DNA from: Sedimenticola hydrogenitrophicus
GTDB taxonomy: Bacteria > Pseudomonadota > Gammaproteobacteria > Chromatiales > Chromatiaceae
DNA length: 64,000 nt
Reading direction: 5' to 3'
Assembly: GCF_025175675.1 (NCBI RefSeq)
Contig: NZ_JANIOA010000024.1
Span: 1 to 64,000, forward strand
The notes below the pieces were generated by a model. The model was not told the DNA's origin. It ran no database searches and saw nothing but the letters and a program-made list of their open reading frames with translations. Positions within the stretch are counted from its first letter, which is position 1; each line of letters begins with the position of its first letter. Shown here in pieces: positions 1 through 8,149 of the stretch. The position numbers and the translations under genes were made by a program.

Positions 1-125
1 TCTTTTTGTAGGGTGGATAAGCGACAGCGTATGCCATCCTCAGGTCCGTAAACGGTACATTCATGTACCACTCCTCACCGCCGCAATGGTGGATGCGCCT
101 ACCGGCTTATCCACCCTACGAAACT
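1..125. repeat. Interspersed repeat with inverted ends
   Basis: The stretch opens with GTAGGGTGGATAAGCG and closes with the inverse CTTATCCACCCTAC, so the ends can pair. The middle carries the unit CCGTAAACGGTACAT followed by GTACCACTCCT, which recurs near 27090, 28740 and 49820. It is non-coding, and no gene is seen from 1 to 204. Confidence 0.6.
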
Positions 126-204
126 GAATCAGCTTTACCCGGTAATATTAAATTGAAGTCTACTGGCACCAGCGGGCGCGCCGCGCCTGCCGACAACGGT
201 CGAC

Positions 205-603
205 TCAGTCGGGCCGGGTGCTGTTCAACTCCCAGCAGAAGGTGCAATCCAGCTCCGCCAGCACCTGAACCAGTCCGCCCTCGCCCTCCTCAAGGATCAG
301 GGCCAGCGGCGCCTGACCGAGCCGGCGGTGCTTCTGGCGCAGCCAGCGGCTGCCCATGGTGGGATTGGTGGGATAGCTGGTGTGCAGCGCCTGGGCGATA
401 CGGCGCACATAGGCGGCACGGCGCTGAATGTCCGGATCGTCCGGAAACGCCTCGCTCTGGCCCAGCCGGTTCAGCTTGCGCAGCCGGGTCTCCGGCAGCC
501 CGAGGATAAAACAGACCTGTTCGACCCCCAGTCGCCAGACCCGCAGGACCTCCATGGTCTCTTGTGTATTGTTTATCGCTTGAGTCATGGCTACCGCATT
601 CAT
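205..603 (-). CDS. MbcA/ParS/Xre antitoxin-like protein
   Basis: A 132-residue protein resembling the MbcA/ParS (DUF2384) antitoxin family. The C-terminal part has the family pattern of a tryptophan (GSRWLR, about residue 84), then RRLGQAPLALILEEG, then a closing LVQVLAELD segment, which in the family is the toxin-binding region. The start at 603 has GGGAGG 8 bases upstream. Members usually sit beside a RES-domain toxin, but neither neighbour here looks like one, so it may be an orphan or a stand-alone regulator. The family call rests on pattern recognition only. Confidence 0.55.
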   Translation of the reverse strand: MNAVAMTQAINNTQETMEVLRVWRLGVEQVCFILGLPETRLRKLNRLGQSEAFPDDPDIQRRAAYVRRIAQALHTSYPTNPTMGSRWLRQKHRRLGQAPLALILEEGEGGLVQVLAELDCTFCWELNSTRPD

Positions 604-690
604 GAAACAACCTCCCGCTAGTTTTATTTCCGAGTTGTTTACTGGGTTTTTAGTCTAGCATGATCCCCGCCAACTTCATATCCATCCTTG

Positions 691-1128
691 TTAGCCAAAC
701 AGCTGACGCCACCAGCGCCGGCGGTTGTTCGGCAGGACACGGGTAGAGGGGAGATCGCAGGGCGGCAGCTTGCTCAGCACCCAGCCCGGCAACGGCGGGT
801 TGTCACTGTAACCGCAGGAGACCCCCAGGTTGTGCGGATCGTAGATTTTCACAAATGCCGGCTGCTGCAGGTTGTCGGCATAGACGATGCCGCAGTAATC
901 CTCGTCATGTTCGCGGCGCAGGAACAGGGCCATCTCATCGAGAAAATGCTTCAGATCCCGGGCACTGGCAGGCTGTGCCGGCGGCGGTTCGCCGATGGCG
1001 TAGATGAACCAGTCATCACAGGGATCAGCGCGCAACAGATCCCACAGCGCATCCAGTTGAGGCCAGCGCAGGGTGGAGGTGAAGCTCCCCCGAAAGGCCG
1101 ACATGAATTCGTTTTCTGGCAAAGACAT
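691..1128 (-). CDS. Conserved hypothetical protein, 145 aa
   Basis: A soluble acidic protein with no signal peptide or membrane segment and no domain I recognise. It is rich in aromatic residues (WPQLDALWDLL near the start, YCGIVYADN in the middle) and ends in a basic cluster, NNRRRWWRQLFG. The start at 1128 (MSLPENEF) was preferred over an in-frame start 66 bases upstream because the upstream residues look like untranslated leader. It lies between the MbcA-like gene and the spermidine-synthase-like gene on the same strand, with no clear operon link. Confidence 0.5.
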   Translation of the reverse strand: MSLPENEFMSAFRGSFTSTLRWPQLDALWDLLRADPCDDWFIYAIGEPPPAQPASARDLKHFLDEMALFLRREHDEDYCGIVYADNLQQPAFVKIYDPHNLGVSCGYSDNPPLPGWVLSKLPPCDLPSTRVLPNNRRRWWRQLFG

Positions 1129-1251
1129 CTTATTCCCACATCCTGATGCACGATGGGGGAAGTTTCCCACAACCGCCCGTCTACTTGTAGTCAATATACC
1201 GCATGCCGCCCCATAAACCTGTTATACCCGGCACGTCCGCAGCGACCCGGG

Positions 1252-1980
1252 CTAGGCCCCCGTCGCATTGCGCGCCAGGTAGACCGTGCAGGCCGACTCA
1301 CCACCCTGGTAGGGGTTGGGAAACGAGACCACGTGGGACGCTGGGCTGACGAATTGCGACTCCAGCAGCCGCATAAAGGGATCGCTCGGAGGTTCGTTGG
1401 ACCAAAGCCCGAACAAGCCGCCAGGGCGGATCTTCCGCGCCAGGCAGTGCAGTCCCTCCGGGGTATAGAGACCGCTGTTGGACGGGTTCAGCCAGTGGCT
1501 CGGGGAGTGGTCGATATCCAGCAGCACCGCATCCACCTGCCTCTGGGGTTGCTCTTCAAAGAAGCTGTTGCCAGGCGCCATGGCCAAGGCGAAGAAGTCC
1601 GCCTGCAGCAGCCGGCTGCGTGGATCGGCAACCAGCGGTTCACCCAGCGGTACCAGCCCGCGACGATGCCAGTCGATCACCGGCGCCATCACCTCGACCA
1701 CCGTGAGCGCGCTTACCGCTGGAGACTCCAGCGCCGCCATCGCCGTGTAGCCCAGTCCGAGTCCGCCAACCAGGATATCCAGGCTGTCGCCCTCCAGCTC
1801 AGCCAGCGCCAGTCGGGCCAATTGGATCTCCGACTCGGTGAAGAGGCTGGACATCAGGAACTCGTCACCCAGCTTCACCTCGTAGACTATCTGCCCCGCC
1901 AGCCGCGGCTCCGCGCGGCGACGCAGGCTGATCTCGCCGTGCGGAGTCTTCTGGTAGTCAAGCTCTTCAAAGTCAAACAT
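1252..1980 (-). CDS. Spermidine synthase-like methyltransferase-fold protein
   Basis: A 242-residue protein of the spermine/spermidine synthase superfamily (Rossmann SAM-binding fold). The nucleotide-binding loop DILVGGLGLGYTA is at about residues 68-80, followed by the acidic strand end ALTVVEV. LLDIDHSP near residue 165 fits the position of the catalytic acidic motif. ATG 1980 is chosen over a GTG 9 bases upstream because TAGGGTG lies at a suitable distance. True polyamine synthases are usually 280 residues or more, so this short form may be an uncharacterised relative rather than a confirmed aminopropyltransferase. Confidence 0.65.
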   Translation of the reverse strand: MFDFEELDYQKTPHGEISLRRRAEPRLAGQIVYEVKLGDEFLMSSLFTESEIQLARLALAELEGDSLDILVGGLGLGYTAMAALESPAVSALTVVEVMAPVIDWHRRGLVPLGEPLVADPRSRLLQADFFALAMAPGNSFFEEQPQRQVDAVLLDIDHSPSHWLNPSNSGLYTPEGLHCLARKIRPGGLFGLWSNEPPSDPFMRLLESQFVSPASHVVSFPNPYQGGESACTVYLARNATGA

Positions 1981-2177
1981 GGTCAACACCCTAACATAGG
2001 TTGGAATACGCCCCCCCTGACGGCCTTAACGGCCACGTCGGGACCCGGAAGGGGTGCGCGGACAGGAAACAGGGGTGAGGGTAACAGACAGGGTTGGTCT
2101 TGTAACCACGAGAACACCTCTATGAAATTCATCGCAAACGGTGAGGGCTTACCTCACAATGAGGCTCCGGGAAAACG

Positions 2178-2290
2178 CCCCAATACCGGACACCCGCCCC
2201 AATACCGGACACCTACAAATCGCCCCAAGCCCCAATACCGGACACCCACAAATTGATACTCACGATTTGATAAAGCCCCAATACCGGACA
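2178..2290. repeat. Four copies of CCCCAATACCGGACACC repeat
   Basis: Copies of CCCCAATACCGGACAC begin at 2178, 2197, 2230 and 2276. The third is longest and continues CCACAAATTGATA. On the other strand this reads TATCAATTTGTGGGTGTCC, which shares the core TCAAT..GTGGGTGTC with the repeats at 4030-4091, 4343-4393 and 8811-8890. The rest of 1981-2584 holds no gene. The ATG at 2121 opens a frame that runs straight into the repeats and may be a broken gene start. Confidence 0.8.
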
Positions 2291-2339
2291 TATATGGACG
2301 CCCGGCCTGTGTCAAGGCAAATCCTGCCCGTGCTGGTAT

Positions 2340-2584
2340 CCAGCGATTACCAACCTTTGTCTGTCACCGAAGCTGTTATCGAATGATGCAAACGGTCGTG
2401 CTGACATATATCCGGTCTACTGGATGGAGGTACTTTTCTAACCTCCGGACCCTGATGAAGATCCGCGCTTGACGGTCTTAAACACCCACTCGGTCTCGCG
2501 GACCGTGTCCTAACCAGACTCAGGCCAAGGCGGAGTACCGCTCATATCATCATCAAATCGTCGACCCCGGCGATAACGTAAACT
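2340..2584 (-). other. Probable IS110-family 3' flank (relic)
   Basis: This non-coding block lies immediately downstream, in transposase orientation, of the IS110-type fragment at 2585-2749. It contains a hairpin, GGAGGT-9-ACCTCC, at 2426-2446. In the IS1111 branch of IS110 elements the non-coding end after the transposase can encode a bridge RNA. Whether this relic retains one cannot be judged by eye. No open reading frame here is credible. Confidence 0.35.
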
Positions 2585-2749
2585 TTAAGTGATCGGACGA
2601 TACTGCTCCTGCTTCTGCAACAAGATCCAAGCCAGCCGCGCCAGTCTATTCGCCAGAGCGACCGCGGCCTTGTTCGGACCGCGTCGCTCAGCGACTTGCC
2701 TGGCCCATACCAAGATCGGATCATCCCGTTTACAGATGTGGAGCGCCGT
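2585..2749 (-). pseudogene. IS110-family transposase, C-terminal fragment
   Basis: About 55 residues matching the C-terminal end of IS110-type transposases: a DDP.LVWARQ segment, then RRGPNKAAVALANRLARLAW, then LLQKQEQYRP and a stop. The N-terminal RuvC-like DEDD catalytic domain is absent. Upstream the sequence passes directly into CAATACCGG repeats at 2750-2790, so the gene was cut at the repeat. It cannot encode an active enzyme. Confidence 0.7.
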
Positions 2750-2790
2750 ATCAATACCGGATATCAATACCGGACACCCACAAATTGATA
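2750..2790. repeat. Two more CAATACCGG repeats
   Basis: ATCAATACCGGATATCAATACCGGACACCCACAAATTGATA-type sequence: one short copy (2750-2762) and one full copy (2763-2790) identical to the third copy of the 2178-2290 cluster. It sits exactly at the truncated edge of the IS110 fragment. No gene is visible between 2791 and 2976. Confidence 0.8.
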
Positions 2791-2976
2791 AGGAGTCATT
2801 CCTGCAACGGTTATTCGGTCGGGCAGTATACCCATTGAAATCGCTTGGGTAGAGTTAGCAGCGAGGTTGTTTGAGGTGTGTTGGTGCTATTGGATACAAA
2901 GCGGCCTTATCCTGCACGTCAGTACCCTGCCGATGGGTTCGGCAGGGTGCAACGGGAGTGTGCAGCGGGATAAAGA

Positions 2977-3969
2977 TCAGGGACTGAACAGACGTCTCGC
3001 TGCCCCAATACCGTGAGCCCAGCATTGCCCCCGGGATACACAAGCCCGTTGCATATCGTCGGGTCGCCCGACCAGGTGGTTGAAGTGCACTTCAAACCCC
3101 TTGGCCAACAAAAGCCAGGCATCGGCATCGATAGCCAGTCGTTGGAGTATCGGTGATAGTGTCTCTGGAATACGGCCTCGCTTATCCTCACGGAACTGGC
3201 GGCCGGTCCAGTCGACCAGAGAGAGATAATCCTCCAGCCGATAGGCCAGCCCCTTGGGCATGTCTTGTCGAGGATTGCCCACGAAAGGCATCAACTCCGG
3301 TGGCTGCGGCGGTGTGTCTTCGTCGGCAGCAGTAATCGCCCGGATACGCCGTTGAACGGAGGTGTGGTCTGATGCTTCCGGTGTTTCCGCCAGACCCGCC
3401 CGGACAGGATTGAGGTCGACATAGGCCAGACAGGCCGCGAGCGCCGCTTCGTCGAGCAGGGCCTGGCATTTGAAGCGCCCCTCCCAGAAACGGCCGCTAC
3501 AGTTATCCTCCGTATTGGCGAGACGGGCAATTGGTTCGTTAAGGCAACGCATGAACCAGCTGATGGACATCAATCGTTCACGCCACTGCTCAGCGTCCGC
3601 TTCCACGCACTTTACTTCTGCCAAAGAGAGTCGGTCTCCCCGCAGATAACGCTGGGACAGCAGGGTGCCGGAAAAAAGGCCATGCCACCGCTCGATGATT
3701 TCTTGGATTGACCAGTTGAGGGCCTGGTCTGAATCTACAAACAGCACCAGATGTGTATGATTACTCATCACCGCATAGCCGCAGATATCGATGGCGAAGC
3801 ATTGGGAGAGCGCCAACAAGCGCTCTTCGATCCAACCGCGCCGGTGTTCGAAAGAACGGCCGCTTTGATGGTCTTCACCACAGAGGAAAGCACGCCGGAC
3901 GCAGCGTGAGACGCAGTGGTAATAGGGGGTGTCATCCAGACTGACGAGGGTTTTTCTGGGCCTGGGCAT
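2977..3969 (-). CDS. REP-associated tyrosine transposase (Y1_Tnp superfamily)
   Basis: A 330-residue Y1/HUH transposase related to IS200 and to the domesticated RAYT enzymes. The metal-binding HUH motif is visible as H71-T-H73 in AVMSNHTHLVLF. The family signature AYVDLNPVRAGL is near residue 190, and an N-terminal PRKTLVSLDDTPYYHCVSRC segment matches how these proteins usually begin. It is not flanked by IS200-like ends but by clusters of the GTGGGTGTCC repeat on both sides, as expected for an enzyme acting on REP-like repeats. A partial repeat CCCCAATACCG lies inside the 3' end of the gene. It appears intact. Confidence 0.88.
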   Translation of the reverse strand: MPRPRKTLVSLDDTPYYHCVSRCVRRAFLCGEDHQSGRSFEHRRGWIEERLLALSQCFAIDICGYAVMSNHTHLVLFVDSDQALNWSIQEIIERWHGLFSGTLLSQRYLRGDRLSLAEVKCVEADAEQWRERLMSISWFMRCLNEPIARLANTEDNCSGRFWEGRFKCQALLDEAALAACLAYVDLNPVRAGLAETPEASDHTSVQRRIRAITAADEDTPPQPPELMPFVGNPRQDMPKGLAYRLEDYLSLVDWTGRQFREDKRGRIPETLSPILQRLAIDADAWLLLAKGFEVHFNHLVGRPDDMQRACVSRGQCWAHGIGAARRLFSP

Positions 3970-4029
3970 TGATCAATCCTTGATGTAAATGTTTTCCGTA
4001 TGTTCTCTATTCTGGCAGACGAGAGTTGC

Positions 4030-4091
4030 TTGTCAATAGGTGGGTGTCTACTGATGGATCACTTGTCAATAGGTGGGTGTCTACTGATGGA
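4030..4091 (+). repeat. Two direct copies of TTGTCAATAGGTGGGTGTCT
   Basis: Two copies, 33 bases apart (4030 and 4063), of TTGTCAATAGGTGGGTGTCT followed by ACTGATGGA. They lie just upstream of the RAYT gene start and belong to the same family as the repeats at 2178-2290 (opposite orientation), 4343-4393 and 8811-8890. Confidence 0.85.
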
Positions 4092-4191
4092 TTGCAAGAA
4101 GGATCAGTTGATCATCTACCGGGCGGATGGACCGGATATTCGCCGCTTATGCACATTCCAAATCCGCTACAAATACGAAAATGTCGACTGA
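4092..4191 (+). pseudogene. Possible 3' remnant of a partner gene of toxin remnant 0
   Basis: After the second repeat copy an open frame encodes DQLIIYRADGPDIRRL and ends YKYENVD, with its stop 14 bases before the start of the RTX remnant at 4206. In the three later units a partner gene ends at or just inside the start of the RTX gene. This position therefore fits the truncated tail of a fourth partner, cut off by the repeat. No sequence similarity to the later partners is obvious, so the assignment rests on position alone. Confidence 0.3.
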
Positions 4192-4205
4192 CAAGGAGAT
4201 GATCC

Positions 4206-4502
4206 ATGCCACAGCTTTCCGGACTTCATAAGTACATCAACAATCAGGCATTCATAACAGCATTTCGCGATTTCATTATCCTGGCTGAGGAAGGTGGGAC
4301 CAGAAATAACCAGCCCTATTTCGATTCGACTAATTTAGCCAATGTCAATAGGTGGGTGTCCACGATCACCATAGGTGGGTGTCCACGATCACCGCGATCA
4401 CCGCACGATCACCACGATCACCGCCACGTCCTTGATGGCGGCGCAGGCGCCTATCACGTTGTAAAGGGCTACGGAGACCTCATTCTTCGCCAAGCCGCTT
4501 GA
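4206..4502 (+). pseudogene. Toxin remnant 0: RTX gene collapsed around repeats
   Basis: An AAGGAG-like site precedes ATG 4206. The first 46 residues (MPQLSGLHKYINN to STNLAN) look like a normal protein start. The frame then enters two GGTGGGTGTCCACGATCACC repeats and a low-complexity CGATCACC run. It resumes as VLDGGAGAYHVVKGYGD, which is RTX-like, and ends LRQAA. A large toxin gene appears to have lost its whole interior, with the repeat family at the scar. The N-terminus differs from the lipase-type starts of the other units, so this may have been a different effector domain. The product is unlikely to function. Confidence 0.6.
4343..4421 (+). repeat. GGTGGGTGTCCACGATCACC repeats and CGATCACC run
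   Basis: TGTCAATAGGTGGGTGTCC-ACGATCACC at 4343-4370, then ATAGGTGGGTGTCCACGATC-ACC at 4371-4393, followed by a degenerate run of CGATCACCG units to 4421. The block lies inside the collapsed RTX gene 4206-4502, exactly where its coding content is missing. Confidence 0.85.
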
Positions 4503-4586
4503 CACGAACTGCATTCCCCCATACCATGACCAAAGAATAAGACGCCTAACGACAAGGATCATGGATAGATGTCGCAACCCGCGCTT
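4485..4586 (+). repeat. Unit-boundary repeat, copy 1
   Basis: CTTCGCCAAGCCGCTTGACA begins the copy and contains the stop codon of the preceding RTX remnant (LRQAA). It continues through CCATACCATGA, AGAATAAGACGCCTAACGAC and an AAGGA ribosome-binding-like site. Copies at 7935-8037 and 9059-9146 occupy the same position, after an RTX remnant and before the next partner gene. It therefore marks the junction of tandemly duplicated units. Confidence 0.85.
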
Positions 4587-4653
4587 GATTACCCACCCGT
4601 TATACTCATCGCACGGCCACCCGACCTGCTGGCGGTTTGTCCTGTCTTGCTGA
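4561..4653 (+). CDS. Possible 30-residue small ORF in unit leader A
   Basis: ATG 4561 follows ACAAGGATC and opens a 30-codon frame (MDRCRNPRLITHP to FVLSC). The corresponding frame in leader B (8011-8103) has the same length and frame with many substitutions and no indels. It lies between the boundary repeat and partner gene A. It could be a leader peptide or small protein, or merely a chance frame in duplicated DNA; many differences change amino acids, which weakens the case. Confidence 0.25.
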   Translation: MDRCRNPRLITHPLYSSHGHPTCWRFVLSC

Positions 4654-4699
4654 TCGCCTCGGCTACCCAACTGCTGCCCGTGCATGAGGAGAACCCCGC

Positions 4700-5317
4700 A
4701 TGGTAGTCGGCTTTCTGGTTCTTGGCGGTCTGATCATCTACCTGATCCTCACGCTCATTCTGGTTTGGCTCGGCATCCGGGTGGCGAGAGAGCGTGGCAA
4801 ATCGGGCTGGAAGGGCGCCGTACCCGTGCTGGTGGTCATGTACCTGTTGATGTTCTGGGACCTGATTCCGATGCAGATGGCACATCGCTACTACTGCGCC
4901 ACGGAAGGCGGCTTCTCGCTGAACAAGTCCCTGGAGCAGTGGCAGGCGGAAAATCCGGGCGTGGCCAAGACACTGAAACCGTTAAAAAATGCACCCCAGG
5001 TCGAATCCGGGAACAGGGTCCGGGTGGCGCTGAATCAGCGCTTCGCCTGGGACACCTACACCACCCGGGAATTCCTGGAGATCCGCAAGCGTGACGAGCG
5101 AATTATCGATATAAAAACCGGCGAGGTGCTGGCACGAAATGTCGACTTCGACGACGGCTTGCATTCGCGTAACCCAAAGCGCTTCAGGGATTTCAAGCTA
5201 TGGCTTTGGACCGGGGCGTGTCCGGGTGAGGTCGGCGATCCTAAGTGGGTGGTAGATGGGGACTCTTTTATTTCCTTTCAAACCAAGATCGAACGAATCA
5301 ACGGAGTGATGAAATGA
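4700..5317 (+). CDS. Partner (candidate immunity) membrane protein A
   Basis: A 205-residue protein with an N-terminal hydrophobic hairpin: one membrane segment at about residues 2-26 and a second at about 40-58, followed by a roughly 145-residue soluble part. AGGAG lies 9 bases before ATG 4700. Its stop overlaps the start of lipase-RTX gene A as ATGA, so the two should be translationally coupled. It is closely similar to protein B (8150-8761) up to about residue 172 (KRFRDFKLWLW), after which the tails differ completely. I know no family for it. Upstream pairing with a lipase and membrane anchoring suggest a protective role against self-lipolysis; a chaperone role is the main alternative. 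Confidence 0.7.
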   Translation: MVVGFLVLGGLIIYLILTLILVWLGIRVARERGKSGWKGAVPVLVVMYLLMFWDLIPMQMAHRYYCATEGGFSLNKSLEQWQAENPGVAKTLKPLKNAPQVESGNRVRVALNQRFAWDTYTTREFLEIRKRDERIIDIKTGEVLARNVDFDDGLHSRNPKRFRDFKLWLWTGACPGEVGDPKWVVDGDSFISFQTKIERINGVMK

Positions 5318-7952
5318 CGACACATACCGAATATGAATATGCACTATTGTCAGAAGCGGCCTATGCAGATTTTTGGGATGAAAGACTCGGGCAGGTAATT
5401 ACTATTGGTAATCGTGTCAAAACCGCCCTCACCACCTCCGGCTTCTCAAATACCCAGGCCGAAGCGTTCATCACCCAGTGGCGCGTAATCAGCCACCAGC
5501 CCAACACGGGTAACGGTTTCTCCGCAACGGTATTCGAAAGCATCGAACACCCCGGCGAATTCGTTTTTGCCATGCGCGGCACGGAACCCACAGCACAATG
5601 GGGTACCGACATCACCCTGGCGGACATCGCCGACATCGGCGCGGACGGCATCGCCCTGAACCAAGCTATCGACCTGATCAACTACTACCAACGCCTGACC
5701 ACGTCGGGCACGGACATGGCCGTTCAATACGACGTCTATGAAGGCATCATGCCGCCCCCACCGGGAACGACGGAGTACCAGGTGTCCAACCTCTTGGGTG
5801 TACCCTATTATCGCTACGTTAAAGTCGCCGATCCGGTCCAAGGCCTCGGGGTGATTCCGGACACGGTCGGCACCATCGACATCGCCGGCCACTCCTTGGG
5901 TGGCCACCTGGCGCTGATCCTGTCTCGGTTTGACCCCAACCGTGTGGATGACGTTCACACCTATAATGCACCCGGGTTTGATACCGGTATCATCGGCAGT
6001 GACGACACCGAATGGTTTTCCGGGCGATGGCGGAAGCGGAGACGAATGAAACTGGAGCGACCACCGTCGGCAGTTTTCCGGTATCACGCATCAGTAATTT
6101 GGTAGTGCCCGAAGATTTGGTTTCCGACATAGGTGATCTGCCGCCAGGAACCATCCCACTCTTTTCCGAAGTAGACAACACCACAGAGGCGCACACCGCA
6201 TTATCCGCTCACTCCATAATCAATGTGGTCGACGCCCTGGCCCTCTACGACCTGTTCACAAAACTCGCGCCCAACATTGGCTTGAATACAACGGGCGAGA
6301 TCCTGCAGGCCGCCTCGGCCACGGCAAAAAGCAGCCTGGAGGCCACCCTCGCCGCTGTCGGCGCCCTCTTCGGGGAACAATTCCCGAGAACCGAAACCAC
6401 CCGCGATACGCTGTACCGGAATATTGACAAACTTACCGACACAAACGTCCTGTTCAGTCAAGCGGCGGGCTTGCTGGGTATCGAATCACTCGCGAACAAA
6501 AATGCCAATGATCTGGTCAATCTTGCCACATCCCACATCGCCTACCGCTATGCCCTGGTCAACCTCAACCCTTTTGCCCTCACCGGCGATGACAGCCTCT
6601 ATGCGCAGCACAACGCCGATGGTGAGCTGGAAATTTATGATCTCCAGTCCGGCCAAGGGTGCCTGACGAGAGATTATCTGAACGACCGTGCCGCATTCCT
6701 GGCGACGAAGATCCAATTCAACACGACCGGCAGTAGCCTCAAGGGCACCGAAACCCTCGAATACCATGACCTCGCCAGTGATACCCTGGTAATGGTTACT
6801 GCCACCACCGCCGGCGCCTCCAAACGCATCGTCTTCGGTGGCGACGGCAATGACCCCTTAACCCAGGGAGGCGATAAGGAGGATCACCTATACGGCGGCA
6901 AGGGCGATGACCTGCTGGAAGGTAAGGGAGGCGCTGATTACCTGGAAGGCGGCAAGGGCCACGACACCTACCGGGCCGGAGACGGCGACACCCTGTTCGA
7001 TATCGACGATAACGGCCAAGTACTTTTCGAGGGCAAGCCACTAAAAGGTGGCACCCGGCAGAATGACGGCAGCTACCAGAGCGCCGATGGCGTTTTCACC
7101 TATCAGCTAGCCGATGGCACCCTCACCGTTATCGACGGTAACAAAACCCTGACGATCAACGACTTCACCTCCGGCGACCTGGGCATCACCCTGGATGATG
7201 CCGCGCCGGAACCGGGCGATACCACCCACACCATTCTCGGCGACCGCCTCTGGAAAGACTTCGACACCGACGAGCCCGGCATCCAGGTCCAGTACGACGC
7301 CTTGGGCAACAAGGTCCTCGACGAAGGAGACATCGAAGCCCACGACCAGGAAGATACCCTCTACGACAGCACGGGCAACGACCTGATCCAGTCCGGCGGC
7401 GGCGAGGATTTCATCAATGCCTGGCGCGGCGGCGATGACCACATCCAGGCCGGAACAGGACAAGACAAGGTCTATGCTGGGGATGGCCACGACCTGATCG
7501 AAGGCGGCGCCGACACCGATATCCTCGCCGGCAATGCCGGTAATGACCGGCTCTATGCCGATGCGGAGATCGAGCCGGGCGCCTTCCTGGCCAGTGACAC
7601 CGGACAAACCACCAACACCCGCGACTGGCTCTCGGGCGGTGCTGGCGACGACCTGCTGGTGGGCAGCCACGGCGACGACGGGCTGGCCGGCGGCACGGAC
7701 AATGACCTGATCCTCGGCGGCGCGGGGGATGACAATATCCTCGGCGATTCCGACTACACCGCCCAGGCGTTCGACTGGACCTATACCGATACCGACGATG
7801 GGCGCGTCTTCTCCCCCGTTAGCGGCGTGACCAACCCGCCCGATGGCGGGGCGGATGTGATCCATGCCGGTACGGGTAATGATCACGTCTGGGCCGGGGT
7901 GGGTGATGATGTGGTGTTCGGCGGCAGTCTTAGACTTCGCCAAGCCGCTTGA
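5314..7952 (+). pseudogene. Toxin A: lipase-RTX gene, frameshifted and truncated
   Basis: The N-terminal frame (5314 to about 6018) encodes a class 3-like lipase domain with the nucleophile elbow G192-H-S194-L-G196 and the strand before it (TIDIAG). At a four-T run (6016-6019) the frame changes by one base. The continuation, starting about 6018, carries NTTEAHTALSAHSIINVVDA with the likely catalytic histidine, then RTX nonapeptides and a DRLWKDFDTDEPGIQ module, ending LRLRQAA. With one T restored the product would be 879 residues. The RTX part ends abruptly at 7925 by joining the unit-boundary repeat and lacks the C-terminal type I secretion signal present in the intact homologue. Probably inactive, and in any case poorly secreted. 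Confidence 0.8.
7236..7925 (+). repeat. Long direct repeat, copy 1 (RTX module)
   Basis: This block aligns without gaps to 11916-12605 at a constant offset of 4680 bases. A hand count over 660 bases gives 56 differences, about 91% identity. Similarity stops at GTGTTCGGCGGC (7914-7925), where copy 1 switches to the unit-boundary tail and copy 2 continues into further RTX repeats. Confidence 0.9.
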
Positions 7953-8037
7953 CACGAACGGCATTCTTCCATACCATGATAAAAGAATAAAATGCCTAAC
8001 GACAAGGAGCATGGATGAATGTCGAAACCCGCGCTTG
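7935..8037 (+). repeat. Unit-boundary repeat, copy 2
   Basis: Second copy of the boundary sequence, beginning CTTCGCCAAGCCGCTTGACA and including the stop of toxin A, CCATACCATGA and GCCTAACGACAAGGAGC. Similarity to the first leader continues less strongly up to partner gene B, including TATGAGGAGAACCCC before its start. Confidence 0.85.
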
Positions 8038-8103
8038 ATTACCAACCCGTCTCACCCACCGCACAGCCACCAAGCCTTCAGGCGGTTCGCCCTGTATTGC
8101 TGA
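8011..8103 (+). CDS. Possible 30-residue small ORF in unit leader B
   Basis: ATG 8011 follows ACAAGGAGC and encodes 30 residues (MDECRNPRLITNP to RFALYC), co-linear with the frame at 4561-4653. Same caveats: coding status is unproven, and the duplicated leader could preserve the frame by descent alone. Confidence 0.25.
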   Translation: MDECRNPRLITNPSHPPHSHQAFRRFALYC

Positions 8104-8149
8104 ATGCCACTGCTATCCAATTGCTGCCCTCGTATGAGGAGAACCCCTA

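Noticed and set aside
2141-2386. Open frame across the CCCCAATACCGG repeats
   Set aside because: The encoded peptide is simply the translated repeat (PNTGH units); no ribosome-binding site or homology is apparent.
4343-4421. CRISPR-like appearance of closely spaced repeats
   Set aside because: Repeats are of unequal length and spacing with no spacers of constant size and no cas genes. They belong to the GTGGGTGTCC family.
6010-6024. Programmed ribosomal frameshift in toxin A
   Set aside because: The site lacks a standard X XXY YYZ slippery heptamer and no clear downstream stimulator is visible; a mutation is the simpler explanation, given the decay of neighbouring units.
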